The translations under genes were made by a program, and so were the position numbers. From the NCBI GenBank assembly GCA_030039935.1, contig JASHUQ010000085.1, positions 1-5,676 on the forward strand: DNA of 5,676 nt, written 5' to 3'. This stretch comes from Microcaldota archaeon. GTDB lineage: Archaea; Micrarchaeota; Micrarchaeia; Micrarchaeales; Micrarchaeaceae. Under the pieces are notes generated by a model that searched no databases, had not been told where the DNA came from, and saw nothing but the letters and a program-made list of their open reading frames with translations. Positions 5,488 to 5,676 of the stretch are shown piece by piece (position 1 is the stretch's first letter; every line of letters starts with the position of its first letter).

Positions 5488-5676
5488 TCATTCGCTTTGC
5501 TGGTAAAAACTTTCCCCAACAAGAGAGCTTTGCGGCCTTTGCATATGAATGAATTCTGATATAGATTCTGTCCTAAGAAGAAATAAGGTTTCCCGCGCGA
5601 TTATGTGTATTGCAGCTATCGCACCTGTGCCAGCCACATCTGGAGCCACATAATCAGTGCCCCTAAATGTAGAAAC
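5488..5676 (-). CDS. C-terminal end of an unidentified gene (partial)
   Basis: Reading minus from the right edge, one frame stays open for 62 codons and ends in TGA at 5488-5490; the other two minus frames hit stops early. The peptide begins VSTFRGTDYVAPDVAGTGA, continues with a hydrophobic helix-like part (IAAIHIIARETLFLL) and ends in a polar tail (QSSLVGESFYQQSE). Codon choice (ATA, AGG, GAA, GCT/GCA) resembles the neighbouring genes. The spacing GTxxxAPxVAGT matches the active-site region of subtilisin-like proteases (GTSMAAPHVAGT), but Asp stands where the catalytic Ser would be, so this may be a chance resemblance. An open frame of this length can arise by chance, which limits confidence. 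Its position, ending just before the rps8e promoter, fits a real gene end. No function is assigned. Confidence 0.45.
   Translation of the reverse strand, partial: VSTFRGTDYVAPDVAGTGAIAAIHIIARETLFLLRTESISEFIHMQRPQSSLVGESFYQQSE

Noticed and set aside
5304..5552. Plus-strand frame of 82 codons across the rps8e start and its promoter
   Set aside because: It runs antisense through S8e and the TATA box, with no protein-like features.

Overview
The window comes from an archaeon. Direct signs are a ribosomal protein S8e gene (a family absent from bacteria), the 5' end of what looks like translation factor aIF5A, two archaeal-type FtsZ genes, TATA-like boxes about 25-40 nt ahead of start codons, and short GTGAT/GTGA/GTGGT ribosome binding sites. 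The dense packing, very small intergenic spaces and a sequon-rich surface protein suggest a small-genome lineage of the DPANN type (Micrarchaeota/Parvarchaeota-like). That placement is inference and would need a tree of FtsZ or S8e.

Layout. The left edge (1-59, minus) holds the N-terminus of an aIF5A-like gene, divergent from a pyroglutamyl-peptidase (C15) family gene (124-762, plus). The pair shares an AT-rich promoter region of about 64 bp. The C15 gene converges, with only 3 bp between stop codons, on two tandem minus-strand ftsZ genes: a diverged copy at 766-1785 and a canonical copy at 1810-2874. A roughly 200 bp AT-rich stretch (2875-3075) carries the ftsZ promoter and a possible terminator hairpin. 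Next, also on minus, are a membrane-anchored and probably N-glycosylated surface protein of unknown function (3076-3711) with its own TATA box, ornithine carbamoyltransferase argF (3742-4626), a 125-residue unknown protein (4645-5022) and ribosomal protein S8e (5035-5427). S8e, the unknown gene and argF are read in that order with gaps of 12 and 18 nt, so they probably form one transcript driven by the strong TATA box at about 5470-5480. The right edge (5488-5676, minus) is an open frame that looks like the C-terminal end of another gene.

Most notable points: the C15 homologue has Ser at the catalytic Cys position and has no cysteine at all; both FtsZ proteins look FtsZ2-like and lie in tandem, one with an altered tubulin signature (GGGTGGG); the argF reading frame continues with family-like residues upstream of its first ATG to the stop of the preceding gene; and the unknown protein between S8e and argF ends in Gly-Gly. 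No tRNA, rRNA, CRISPR array, insertion sequence or replication origin was seen. I do not see a clearly new multi-gene system. The tandem FtsZ pair and the Cys-less C15 protein are the best leads.
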